A DNA stretch of 64,000 bases from Hymenopus coronatus (lineage: Eukaryota; Arthropoda; Insecta; Mantodea; Hymenopodidae), in assembly GCA_030762935.1 (NCBI GenBank), contig CM060882.1, positions 23,441,001 through 23,505,000 of the forward strand, written 5' to 3'. Position numbers and translations under genes: made by a program. The notes beneath the pieces were generated by a model, which saw only the letters and a list, made by a program, of their open reading frames with translations, had not been told where the DNA came from and did not search any database. The stretch's first letter is position 1. Each line of letters starts with the position of its first letter. Positions 50,617-61,654 of this stretch are shown here, in pieces.

Positions 50617-50828
50617 GTAACAATCCTGAGTTTCCTAAAACAAAAGTGCTATGCTACATCTGTAATCGAGGATTTGTTAACAGACAGAATCTCAAAGTTC
50701 ATATCAGAGACATTCACAGTGAAGAGAGAGGCCCCTTTTTCTGCTCTACTTGCAGGACCTTCCACAAGAACAAAGGCAGCTTACGGAAACACATTTACTA
50801 TTGTCGTCAGAGAAATCAATGCCAATAA
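50617..50828 (+). CDS. Alternative 3'-terminal exon 4 of the same BTB-zinc-finger gene (second finger C2HC)
   Basis: This partial CDS encodes 69 complete residues and a stop. The acceptor (CTCTCATCTCTAG) ends at 50616 and GT completes a split codon (phase 1). Finger 1 has C12, C15, H28 and H33; finger 2 has C42, C45, H58 and C62 (H-x3-C), so like exon 3 its second finger is C2HC. The 8-residue linker ends GPFF, as in exon 3. Finger 1 shares the N-L-K-(V/I)-H-I-R-D core with exon 1, so the exons look like shuffled descendants of one another. AATAAA at 50824-50829 overlaps the TAA stop and further AATAAA hexamers occur near 50985-51005. A REP1 copy ends about 80 bp before the exon, which leaves little room for the branch point. 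Confidence 0.85.
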
Positions 50829-50829
50829 A
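50824..50829 (+). terminator. AATAAA overlapping the exon 4 stop codon
   Basis: The TAA stop (50826-50828) lies inside AATAAA. A cluster of further AATAAA hexamers around 50985-51005 is a more conventional alternative. Confidence 0.35.
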
Positions 50830-51234
50830 TATTGTGCTCTTGATCCAGTTATTATTGTTCCTACTGTCATTTTATGGTTATTTGTATAGCCTATGTGTTT
50901 TTTTATGTATGTGCTCATTTTGTATTTCTCCTGTTTGGCATGCTCTGTCATTGACAACCTCCTAATGTAGGAAGCTTATTCAAAATAAAATAAAAATAAT
51001 AAATAAAAATTGTTGAGAAGTATGACATTTTGTTAGCAGAATATATTTTGAGAACAATAAATGTTCTTAGAACGTTGAGTTTTCCAGTTGACTGGCAAAG
51101 CTCTAGAACATGTGGAATAATTTGATTCTTTAACTTTAATACATGGATTTATTATATAAATAAGGATCTCAGTAACCTAAATCTCCGGTTTATCCAGATA
51201 GACTTTTTGTTTCATTTTTCACAATGAAAATATA

Positions 51235-51880
51235 AATGCATATTAGTTTAAAAGAATTTGAGTCAGTTTTTGTTCCCGAAACCAGTCTCAGTAAGTAATT
51301 ACTAAATGATGTTTATATTACAAAAACCGACTCAAATTCTTTAAACTGATACTGTTACAAGCTTCTTTGCATACTTGTAAAATTTCAAATGAAGCTGATT
51401 AACAAGTCGTGTAGAAGCAAAATTTCCTGTGAAACTCAACATGTAGTGCGTAGCTAACACCAGAACAAGAAGGAGGTATTACTGTATACTTTTAAATTTA
51501 ATTTAGAGTCGGAATTAAGGGTTGAAAATTCAATTCATTTATTGCTCATGAAACTTTTACAAGCATGGAGCATTGTCAAAAACTTAACACACATACACTC
51601 CAGAATTATTCAATTGTATACAATCATAGTTACAAATCTAAAATTGACATCTAATAATAATAACTTGTTTTACAAAATGTACATACAGTTTAAGAAAGAT
51701 TTTCAATTCTATACCTTTACAAAACATTGACTGATAATAAATAATTAAAAAAGGGGATCAAATGTTCCAGTAATTACTAAGCGATGTTTGTACTGCAAAA
51801 ACTGACTCAAATTCTTTTAAATCACATCACTGTTACAAGCTTCTTTGCATATTTGTAAAATTTCAATATAAATGCATAAG
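51235..51880. repeat. Family G repeats, two inverted-type copies
   Basis: TTTGAGTCAGTTTTTGTTCC and AAAAACCGACTCAAATTC form a local palindrome at about 51253-51340. GTTACAAGCTTCTTTGCATA occurs at about 51354 and again at about 51833. A third member lies at 7250-7400. Confidence 0.55.
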
Positions 51881-51889
51881 ATTGTAATG

Positions 51890-54010
51890 TGATATGTAGG
51901 TAGCATAGGTATTGCCATCAGTCTGAAGCTTTAAGTTAATAGTAAGTACCATTGCCATGGTCAGAGGTTATTTCATTTTTTGTTTTTTTCTTTCTTATTC
52001 TTGTTAGTGCCAAAAAACAGATTAGTAGTGTATATTCATTTTTTACTTATAATCCAGGTTACCTCAGAATAAATGAGGTTCTTGCGTATTTGAATTTTGT
52101 GCTTATTGTATTCCTATTGCCGCAAGTGGTTTCATGATGGCATCCATAGGAGGAATTATGACCTGGAGCATGCAGCAAAATTTGTGTAACAACACAGATT
52201 GCGATAAACTCCCAATATAAGGTACCGCTCAGAATTGCTATATCTTTAATGTACATGTGTGTGCGGTAGTATAGTGAAAATGTGAGGAATACACACTATT
52301 AGCAATCATTCACTTATGTATTGCATGTTTTAATGCATGTATAACATATAATTTTCAGTTTTGTCGCTTCTGTTCCTCATATACAATACACATCACAACT
52401 TAAGAACATTGCTTCTACAGTTCTTATGTTTGGTGGGTCCTAAGCAAAAAGGATATCCAAGGGATTGAGGTTTCTAAGATGCAAAATGTAGCCGAATAAC
52501 GTTTTAGTAGAGGAGTGGAGAGTCACACCTAAGCTAAAACTCCAAAGAACCATGGCGTTTAGTGACATTTTCATTAACAATTTAGTTACCCTATTTAAGT
52601 GAGGTCACAAAAAAGGGAGCAGGTGGGTAATATGACTTTATTTGAGCAGCATCTTTGCTTAATGTATTCCTTATTCGTTCAGGGTTATGTTTGATGTATT
52701 TTCTATTGGATTCCATAAGTAATTAGCAAGTGGGACATTAGACCCATGATTGGTAGTGATACAGTGTCAGAAGATGTTGCTAAAATGATGTTCAGTAGTT
52801 CAGAAATATGTGCAAATAAAGGGAAAACAAGGGACAAAAGTGAAATAGAAAACCAAACAATGAATACGTGATTAGAAATGTGCACAAGAAAGAAATGGCA
52901 GCATTACTACATGTGATAATCAACATGTTAAATGAGGATGCACAAAACAATAATGCAAACATAAGAAATGAAATTGGTGTTCCAAAGACAGCAAAATTCA
53001 GTAGGTAAAGCTATCAATATACTAAAAGTAAAATGAAAATCTACTAAAGGAAAATACAATGCTAAAACAAAAGATCTTCAAACAAAGTTGGCAAACAATT
53101 GATCTACATGTTCTAGAGCTTCACCAGTCAACTGGTAAAACACCAATGTTTTAAGATTTCTTCCTGTTCCCCAACTTGAAACTTTGCCTTGTTGGGAAGA
53201 AATTTTCATCAAATGAGTATTTCACAGAGTTTGACAGAACTTACATACATATTTTTCTGGCAGGATGAAAAAGCTGGAGGATCACTGAATCAAGTGTATA
53301 TCCCTCAAAGGAAACTATGTTGAAAAGTAAGGTGAGTTGTTTACGAAACAAACATTTTTTTCTTGATCAAATGTATCCAAGAACCCTCATATTTGGAGAA
53401 TATACTCCCCTAGCACATGCCTGATTGAATTTCCACGCACATTAGAAAGTCTGCCAGGCAAAGAATTTCTACACTTATTAAAAAGCCTACTAGAAAAATA
53501 TATGAGTAAAAAAAAGTGCTTGCTGGGGAGTTTAACATAAATAAAAAACTGACAGAAGTCCTAAGGTCATTTAATCTTGCATAGCTGATCACATTTGCAC
53601 AGGGGTTACAAATATCGCCAAATATAATTGTTCATTCATAACCAGCATGGATAAATAAGTCTTAAATGCTAATATAATCAATAGCAACATTTCTGGCCAT
53701 TTTGTAGTGTATGGACTTTATGTTTGATGAATACAGAATATAAAATGTCGGCTTGTTTTGAAAATAAAAAAGTTAAAGGCAAAGTGCTTTGAATGGCCTG
53801 TAATTTGTCAAGTGAAGAATACTGTAAGAGTATGTACTAATATACTGATGTAAATGACAAGTGGAATAAGTTTTATAGAATTTTTAATATCTATTTTTAC
53901 CTCTGCTGCCCAGTAAAGACAACTAAACTCAGTTGTATTAACTTAAGACAACTAATTCCCTCTTAATTAAACTAAAAAATTAAACTAAAAACTGAAGGAA
54001 ATGTAAATAC
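51890..54010. other. Intronic interval, no gene seen
   Basis: AT-rich; short open frames only, none with a known domain. Confidence 0.35.
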
Positions 54011-54026
54011 AAAATACACAGCTTTG

Positions 54027-54240
54027 ATAAAATAAGAACTATAGCTTTCCTGGCGACGTGTTAATTCAAAATCTTCTCGGGCTTCTAGCCAGGTAATAAC
54101 TTGGCTTGACACCAACGTTTCGAAGAAGTGCATCTTCCTCGTCTTCAGGGTGAACTGAAGACGAGGAAGATGCACTTCTTCGAAACGTTGGTGTCAAGCC
54201 AAGTTATTACCTGGCTAGAAGCCCGAGAAGATTTTGAATT
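54027..54240 (-). mobile_element. Penelope-like palindromic element, copy c
   Basis: Tail AAGAACTATAGCTTTCCTGG, then two near-perfect inverted arms of about 88 bp meeting near 54150. 12-bp duplication TACACAGCTTTG at 54015-54026 and 54241-54252. The right arm holds a hammerhead-like pattern (54155-54195). Confidence 0.8.
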
Positions 54241-54299
54241 TACACAGCTTTGGTTTATTATAAAGGAAAAGTATAGAACAACCTTGATAAATTGAGGGC

Positions 54300-54376
54300 A
54301 GAGTCCATTTCAAAATGGAATCAGTAAATCCAGTAACTTACAAAAAACAACATGGGTATTTATAAATGAATTTGGA

Positions 54377-54416
<40 letters not shown>

Positions 54417-56160
54417 ACAAAAATATGAAACTTAAGTTAGATGGAAACATAATTAATGAAGCATTCAATAACTTTTTTCTTAATGTAGTTGCACAATCTC
54501 CTACAAGAATGATAACTGCAAACTATAATAGTAATCTTAACAACATAAGACCCTCCCTATTTCTAAATCCGGTATCAGAAAAAGAGTTATTTGAACATAA
54601 TATCTAACTTAGAAATTAAATCTTCACATGGATGAGATGAAATAAGCTCCATAATTCTAAACTGTTATAAACATGTTATTGCAAAGTCCATATCATGCCT
54701 GATTAATCATTCGATAGCAAAAGGTGAATTTCCGCATTATCTCATAGTTACCATAGTTACTAGTATAAAAAAAAATCAAGAAGCATAATATAAATAACTT
54801 TAGACCAATGATATTAATATCAGAAATTGCAAAACTATTTAGAAAGATAGTTTTAAATAAGCTTCTATCTTTTTTAAAGAAAAATAATATCAGCAGGGAT
54901 TTCAACATGGTTTATGAAAAAATCCATTAACAAATTGCAGAGTTTATACATCAGGGCTCATGAAGTAAGAGAGTAAATAATAAAGTTGGAGCCCTATTTT
55001 TTGATCTCCTAAAAGAATTTTTATTGTTATCAAAAAATAAGAAAATGATGGTGTAAGGAGCATCTAAGAATTTAATTAGGTACCTCCAATTTTAAAGATT
55101 GAACCCAATATATACAAATTCAACACAAAAACTATGAGAATTATCTTAATAATTACAATTCCACCGGAAAAGTAGTAAAATACAGAGTTACCACAGGTAT
55201 TGTACTGTTTATTATCTTATATGTAAATGAGATGCCAAATATGGATGGCCGCAACGTGGCCGAGTGGTCAGACCACTCACCTCTCACCTAGATGGCCCGG
55301 GTTCGATCCCAAGCGACCGCATGTGAGATTTGTGGTGGACAAAGCGGCGAAGGAGCGGGTTTTCTCTGGTTTCCGCCACCATTACATTCCACCGGGGCTC
55401 CATGTTCATGTATCATCAGTGTCATTCCCTGCGGTGCCAGAGCAGTAAAAGCAGGTATTAAACACTACCCAAAAAAAAAAAAAATATGGATGATGTTAAA
55501 TAGAATTTCTTATGCAGATGATATTATAGCTAAGTATCTTCTTAGGGAATGACTAAGGTAAATTAGTTCAGGATATGAGTTTTCTCAGAGAAAATCTAAG
55601 TAAGTACTTTGATTCAATTAACCTCAAATGCACTTTGAATAAAACCATAATAATGCAAATGAGCCTGACAAAGAAAACACAATTAAATGTAAATTTACAA
55701 ATAAATTAATTCAAAATAGAATGGTAAGTACACTTAAATGTAAGCTCTATATATAAACAAGTTGACATGGTCTACTCATATTCATCATATATGCAGAAAA
55801 AATGAGTAAACTCATTTAATAAAACTTGAAACCACGCTTTAAGAAATAGGTCTATTAAATGAAAATGCTCTATTAAGGGGTTATACTACATATCTTTTGT
55901 ATGGAATAGAAATATGGGGAAGTTGCCCAAGCAAACATCTCATTAGAGTATTTATTGTGCAGAAAAAGTGCATTAATGTTAATTTTTAATTTAAAAACTT
56001 CTGACTCTTGTGTAGATATATATTTAAAGAAAATAAAATGTTCACACTCTACTGATTCTATGTACAGAAAGTTCACTTCAACATTTGCTATACATATACA
56101 TGCAGTGCTGACAGTGCACGTTGTTGGAACATATCATGTTATCTGAACTTCAGTCTAAAG
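54300..56160 (+). mobile_element. LINE ORF2 relic (RT domain) with nested SINE
   Basis: Blocks in order: INEAFNNFFLNVV near 54450; NFRPMILISEIAKLFRKIVL and FLKKNNIS near 54800-54890; DEMP-type block at 55230; ISYADDII at about 55505-55530 (frame-shifted); LLYGIEIWGSCPSKHL near 55895; VQKKC. A Jockey/CR1-like RT with many stops. An A-run at 54380-54413 interrupts it, and the SINE at 55248-55481 split it later. Confidence 0.8.
55248..55481 (+). repeat. tRNA-derived SINE, family A (young copy)
   Basis: GTGGCCGAGTGG box A, GGGTTCGATCCC box B at about 55300, A-tail, and an exact 11-bp duplication AAATATGGATG at 55237-55247 and 55482-55492. Removing it rejoins the LINE reading frame just before YADD. 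Confidence 0.9.
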
Positions 56161-56293
56161 TTAGGAAAAGTGTGTTAGCTCACCACAAGTCATTGTTATC
56201 CATTCTCAAAACTTTTGAAGTGACTCTCAAATAAGGCAATTCTTTTTGTTGCAAACAAGCTGAATATTAAGAATTATGATGCACTTACTATAT

Positions 56294-57151
56294 GAGGATG
56301 TATCAAAAAGTAACAGGAAAATAATTTTTTTGGACACCATGATTTCTTTTTATTCAAATTTAATTACAAACATTCAAAATAATCTCTTTCTGAAACTACA
56401 CACTAGTTTCAATGTTCTATCCACTTTTCAAAACTCTCAGAGAAGCCCTTGTTTGACTTCCTGTTCAGTATATCCGAAATAAAACTATTTAGTTCTGTAT
56501 TGGTTTGAAAATGGTGCTCACAAAGATATTTTTTCACTAATGGAAACAAGTAGAAATTGCAGGGTACTGGATCCAGCAAATATGGTGGATGGGACATGAT
56601 TTTGATACCTAGTTGGGTGATTGCCTCTTGTGTATCTATGGCTCGATGAGCAGGGGCCTGTCCTGATGAAGGATTCATCCATTGTGAGCAAATTCTAGTC
56701 CCTATTCCTCTTGAATGGTCCTTTAAGGCCATTACTGTAGTATTGAACAGTTACTGTGCTGTGTTTAGGAACCATGTCATAAATTACCTCAATTTTGTTG
56801 AAAAACACAAGATGTATGAATTTCCCTGCACTTGGTTGTGTTATTGATAAAGCTTGGTCTCCATTTGCTTCCTGTATCAGCGTTTCAGTTCCAGATTTTT
56901 TTCAGAAGAACACAAAACCAAATTGCCGCTCGTTTTAACTTGAAATCCATCTTGGGTCACTGAAGTACAAAATACGTGCTTGCTTAAACAATGTTTCTCT
57001 CAGACAAATTGAAAGGCGCACAGACAGTGTCGCACATATCCCAGTGTCAGTCAAGGTCAGATCTCTCTGATACCTGATTGGTGAATTTTGACGAGGGCAT
57101 GTTTAAACAGAAAATAATAATTCCTGTTACTTTTTGATACACCCTTGTTGT
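56294..57151 (-). mobile_element. Mariner-like element, internally deleted
   Basis: Inverted ends GTATCAAAAAGTAACAGGAA (about 56300) and TTCCTGTTACTTTTTGATAC (57121-57140). The minus strand at 56409-56732 keeps the APAHRAIDTQEAI and HPPYLLDPVPCNFYLFP blocks of a mariner DDE/D domain. About 860 bp, shorter than the usual 1.3 kb. The HDN aspartate block reads SGQAPAH, so catalysis is lost. Confidence 0.8.
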
Positions 57152-57782
57152 AGATAACAATGATTATATTCAGAAATAAAGCATTAAATGGTACAAAACA
57201 GTTTCAGATTTTTTCATAAACTTAATACTTGTATTATGTGTAATTTGATTCTATATTCAATTAAAATTGTTCTTACTTATGTTATATCATTATATTCTCT
57301 TTGCATCCTATGTAAATAGCTTACTTTTTGACAGAAACTTGTACAAGCAATAATTTAATGTTTTGTGTTACTTGTTTTATATAGGAATATGCATGTATAT
57401 TTGCCATATTCAGATAAAGCAATAAAATATATGAATATTTCCATCATTATTTTGCTCTGTTAATTCATGTTCCTGTTAACAATGATAAAAGTAGTGGAGT
57501 TGTACAATGTAAGTAATAGATAGGTACTTTGTGTTTAGCATCAGCTAAGTTTGAGATTTATTTTGTAATAATTCAAAAGTGAATAAAGAAATCAGAAATG
57601 TTCTGTAAACATCTAATCATTTGGTTGCCTACTTTATTTCTCTACCACAATTCCAAATACTTACAATTGAATTCTTTACACAGTTTGATAAATATTTATG
57701 AAATGGAAAGGTAGCATTGGGGTTTTCTTGTTTCCTTACTTTATCTAATGTTGGTATCAGAATAAATGGCTAATCTTTTTTT

Positions 57783-58653
57783 ACTTTCTCTAGCTTGTAC
57801 AATGTACATACTGTATAGAGATGGTATTGCATTCCACCCAAAAATTTGATACCGAGATTTCACCAGAAATTCACGTTTTAGGGTCCCATGTATCCAAAAA
57901 AAAGCATTTTTAGAAAAAGGTGTGTGTATGTGTCCATGTGCCTGTGAACACGATAACTCACAAATGTACACTCTGTAAAATATCAAACTTGGTATTTATT
58001 TAGTATCTTCCAGCAATGCAACAAAAAGATTTTGAAGAAAATTCTCCCACCTTAAACTACCCTTTACATGGAAAAAATTTTGAAAATTTTGATTTTCTCA
58101 AAAATGGCTCTTAACGATTTTGATTAAAATGCTATATATTAAAGATATTTACATGGCAAGTAAAAACTATATGTTGAATTTTTTGGGAATAGCCTCTAAA
58201 GACATCTTTATTCTGAATACATTTTGCTGAATTTTGGGTAACCAATAAACCGTAAGAGATAGACAAAAACATACTACACAAAAAATATAGATCTCGTTAA
58301 AACACACAATTATATCACATACATTTTTTTCATGCAGTTGACCATTTCTATTCCTTGTTATTTGTTTCAGATTTAAAATACATAAACTTTTCTCACACAG
58401 AAATCTGTAAATTCTTGGCTTTGCATAGGAACAGATTTCAACCACATGGCAACCAGCTTTTAAAAGATTTGACTATCATTTTAGTTAGTCTATTCCATTA
58501 TTTACCTTTTACCTCAAGGAAGCAAGTCACTAAGACAATTTCCGCTAATGTTTATCTTGATTATCATAAAGTAGATAAAAGAATAAGCTTTTTAACAATA
58601 ATTTGTTTCAGCAATGTAGAGAAAGTCATGTGAAGGGAACAAATCAGATTTTT
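57783..58653 (+). repeat. REP1 copy 15 (full length)
   Basis: ACTTTCTCTAGCTTGTACAA to GAGAAAGTCATGTGAAGGGA and AAATCAGATTTTT. Confidence 0.85.
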
Positions 58654-58799
58654 CCTGATAAACCACAAGGCATTCTCACATTTATTTTGAGATAACATAC
58701 CTAAATGGCAACGTACAATTTTGTAAGTAGTTTTGGTAACTCCCAGGCTTCATAGCTGTGCTTCACCAGCAAAAATGTGAGTCAATTAGGGAAATTAAT

Positions 58800-58905
58800 A
58801 TCATGTTGCCATGGCAACTCAGTTTATCAGAGGAGTGACATTGTAAGCTGACAATGTGGTTCAAATCCTGGCCATGGCATTGAAATTTTGGTCTGATACT
58901 ACATT
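58800..58905 (+). repeat. tRNA-like SINE, family E, diverged
   Basis: TTGCCATGGCAACTCAG head and TGGTTCAAATCCTGGCCATG box B region, ending GGCATTGAAATTTTGGTCTG. Confidence 0.65.
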
Positions 58906-58949
58906 TTAAACTTTAGTTCTCACAGTATGTGTGGAATATTAATACGGAG

Positions 58950-60017
58950 TGAGTCAAAAACGCCCGAACTGGCTGCATATGGGCACATGAATCTGCACTG
59001 CTGCTGTAAACAATGTCACGCTTCTGACGCAGTTCTACTCTGGAAGTGCGGTATTGAGTTGACACTGATATGGTGAAGTTCAGTTATTTATTATTTTGTC
59101 CTGTATGTAGTCACAAAGTGTATTACGACTCAACATATGTTTTCTACTGCACAGCGTATATTTATTTATGATTTGTATGTGTTAATTCTATCAGCTTGCC
59201 AAGTGAAAATATGATTTGCAGAAAGATTTCCAGATGTAGAAGTTCCAGGTCTTACAACAATCCATGAGCTTTACAATAAATTTCAGGTCATATTGTTGAT
59301 GAAGTACCCAATCATGATGAAAATATCTTATGTGTTTCATTCATATGACTTTCTCTACATCTCGGCAACAAATTATTGTTAAAAAACTTATGCATTTACT
59401 TCATGCTAATCGAGAAAAAATGAGCAGAAAGTCTTATTACTTGCTTCCTTGTAAGTAGAAGCGAAATAAAGGAGTACCATTGGTTAAAGTGATAGACAAA
59501 AGTTGGTTGCCATGTGACTGAAGTTCCTTTGTTCGTATGGACAGGAATTGACAAATTCCTGTATGAGAAAAGAATAAGTTTTTCAAAGCTGAAACCAAAA
59601 ACAAGGAATATTAAAAAACAATCAACTCCACAAAAAAAAATGTATATTACATAAATTGTGTGTTTTAACATACTCTACATTTTTTGTGGTACCCCACAAA
59701 AAATGTTGTCCATCTCTTACGGTTTAACAGTTATGCAAAATTCCATAACATTTATCCAGAATAAAGTAGTCTTCAGAGGCTATTCCCAGAAAATTCAAGA
59801 TATACATTTTATTTGTCAGGTAAATATCTTTAATATACAATATTTTAATCAAAATTGTTAGAGCCATTTATAAGAAAATCAAAATTTCGATAAAAGCTCC
59901 ATGTAAAGGGTAGTTGGGGATTTGTGTCGCATCCTTGGAAGATGCCAAACTTAAATACCAATTTTGGTATTCAACAGCCTTTTCGTTTTTGAGCTATGCT
60001 GTCTACAGACACACAGG

Positions 60018-60065
<48 letters not shown>

Positions 60066-60670
60066 GACTTTTTCTAAAAATGCATTTTTTTTTTTATTGA
60101 GGGAGACCCAAAACATGTATTTCTGGTGAAATCTTGGTATCAAATTTTTGGATGGAATGCAATACCCTCTCTCTACACTATGTATGTAGTACGTGTAGAG
60201 AAAGTAAAAATTGTTGTATGGTTTGCCTTTAGCAGAGAAAGAGCTGTAGGGCCAATTTTTCTTTGAGTCAACAGTTGACGCCTCTACATACGCGAATACA
60301 ATTTTGCTCACTTTTTTAGAGAATTAACCGACACAAGCTTTTTAAAATAAGAGTCTGCAACAGCTCCTACAGCCAATCTTTCAATGAGAACAATTGAAAA
60401 TGTGTTTCAGGACAGAATTATTAGTATAAATTTATGGCCCCATCAGTGCCCCGACCTAACCCCCTGTCATTCTATCTCTGGGATAACTTAAAGCATAAAG
60501 TGTACAAGTGTACATACCCTAGAAGAATTAAAACAAAATATATGCCAGGAAATTAGCAACATTTCTCAAGGTGAACTACAATGAGTGATGGATAGTTTCC
60601 TAAAGAAGTGTCAAAAATGTATGAACAATGACAGTGGCCAGTTTCAGCATCTCCTTTCATAAAGTTGGTG
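58950..60670 (+). mobile_element. Mariner-superfamily transposon relic split by REP1
   Basis: Left end GGAGTGAGTCAAAAACGCCC. N-terminal block PDVEVPGLTTIHELYNKFQ at about 59232-59290. After the REP1 insert: GPIFFESTVDASTYANTI near 60250, DRIISINLWPHQCPDLTPC near 60411, LEELKQNICQEISNIS near 60520, and a conserved C-terminal FLKKCQKCMNNDSGQFQHLL ending near 60660. Stops throughout. No right terminal repeat found. Confidence 0.75.
59321..60205 (-). repeat. REP1 copy 16 (full length), nested in the transposon
   Basis: From ATCTTATGTGTTTCATTC to GTGTAGAGAAAGT, with (CA)n at 60013-60062. Inserted into the transposase relic. Confidence 0.85.
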
Positions 60671-60679
60671 AGTAAAACC

Positions 60680-61640
60680 TTTAAAAGTAGTTTTAAAAAT
60701 ATTGTATGGTTTCATCTGCACATCTCTATGATAGCAGTGATGGCAACAAGTGCCGAGGAAGTAGACAGGCAAAACACAGCGCTGCTGGTTTGTACTTTTA
60801 TGACTCATTGGTTATGTATGAAGTGTTTATCATTTATTATTGTTATGTGCTATTTTATGATATTGAAAACAATTGTTTCAGATAATCAGAATCACAGTAA
60901 AATTTAATTCACATTTTTAAAAAATGAGAATGATGAAGTCAACATATCTATTGAGTTTCTATATTGACAGTCTCTAAGCTGAGAATAAAACATCATTTTG
61001 ACATTTTAGAAACAATATTCTGTTTAAATTGTAAAATCTTAGTGATTAAAGGAATGTGAGTTTGTTGCCACCTATTGTTAAATTGTAACTTAAACTTGAG
61101 GATTGTTATCTTATCATACTTTAGAATAAACTGGTGAACCATTAATTAGTAATTTTTATACATTTGTAATAGACTGGTTGAGGGAACATTATCTTATCTA
61201 TCAGCCTATACATTGGTATTTCATCACATTTTATGTGAATTTTGCACATTTATCAACACCATTTTTGCTTATTGTACCAAACTGATAGATGTTGTTTAAA
61301 TTGGTTTTCTTTTAACATTGTTTAGATCCTTATATTACACTCCTTTTTAACTTCTTAGTGCTAAATGGCTATAAAAGGCACAAAATGCTGCTTATTATTG
61401 CTGTCCTAAACCTACCTGATATTTGCTTCAATTTAAAAAAATGTAAAACAGAAGAAAGACTGGAGTAAATGTCATGTTTTATAATTGACTTGTTTATACT
61501 CTGAGAAGAAACAACTTAAAGGCTCTATACACTTTATGCATATGACTAGTGGGTGTTCACTATGTGAATTGCACTTCTTTTTATTTCTCTGCTGAGTCTA
61601 AATAGCCTTTCATTGTTGTTGACATACATACTTTTATGGG
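60680..61640. other. Intronic interval, no gene seen
   Basis: AT-rich; an 80-codon frame at 60665-60907 starts in the transposon end and shows no domain. Confidence 0.35.
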
Positions 61641-61654
61641 TAACTTTTCTATTT

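Noticed and set aside
59914..60129. Thr-His repeat protein
   Set aside because: Translation of (CA)n within REP1 copy 16.
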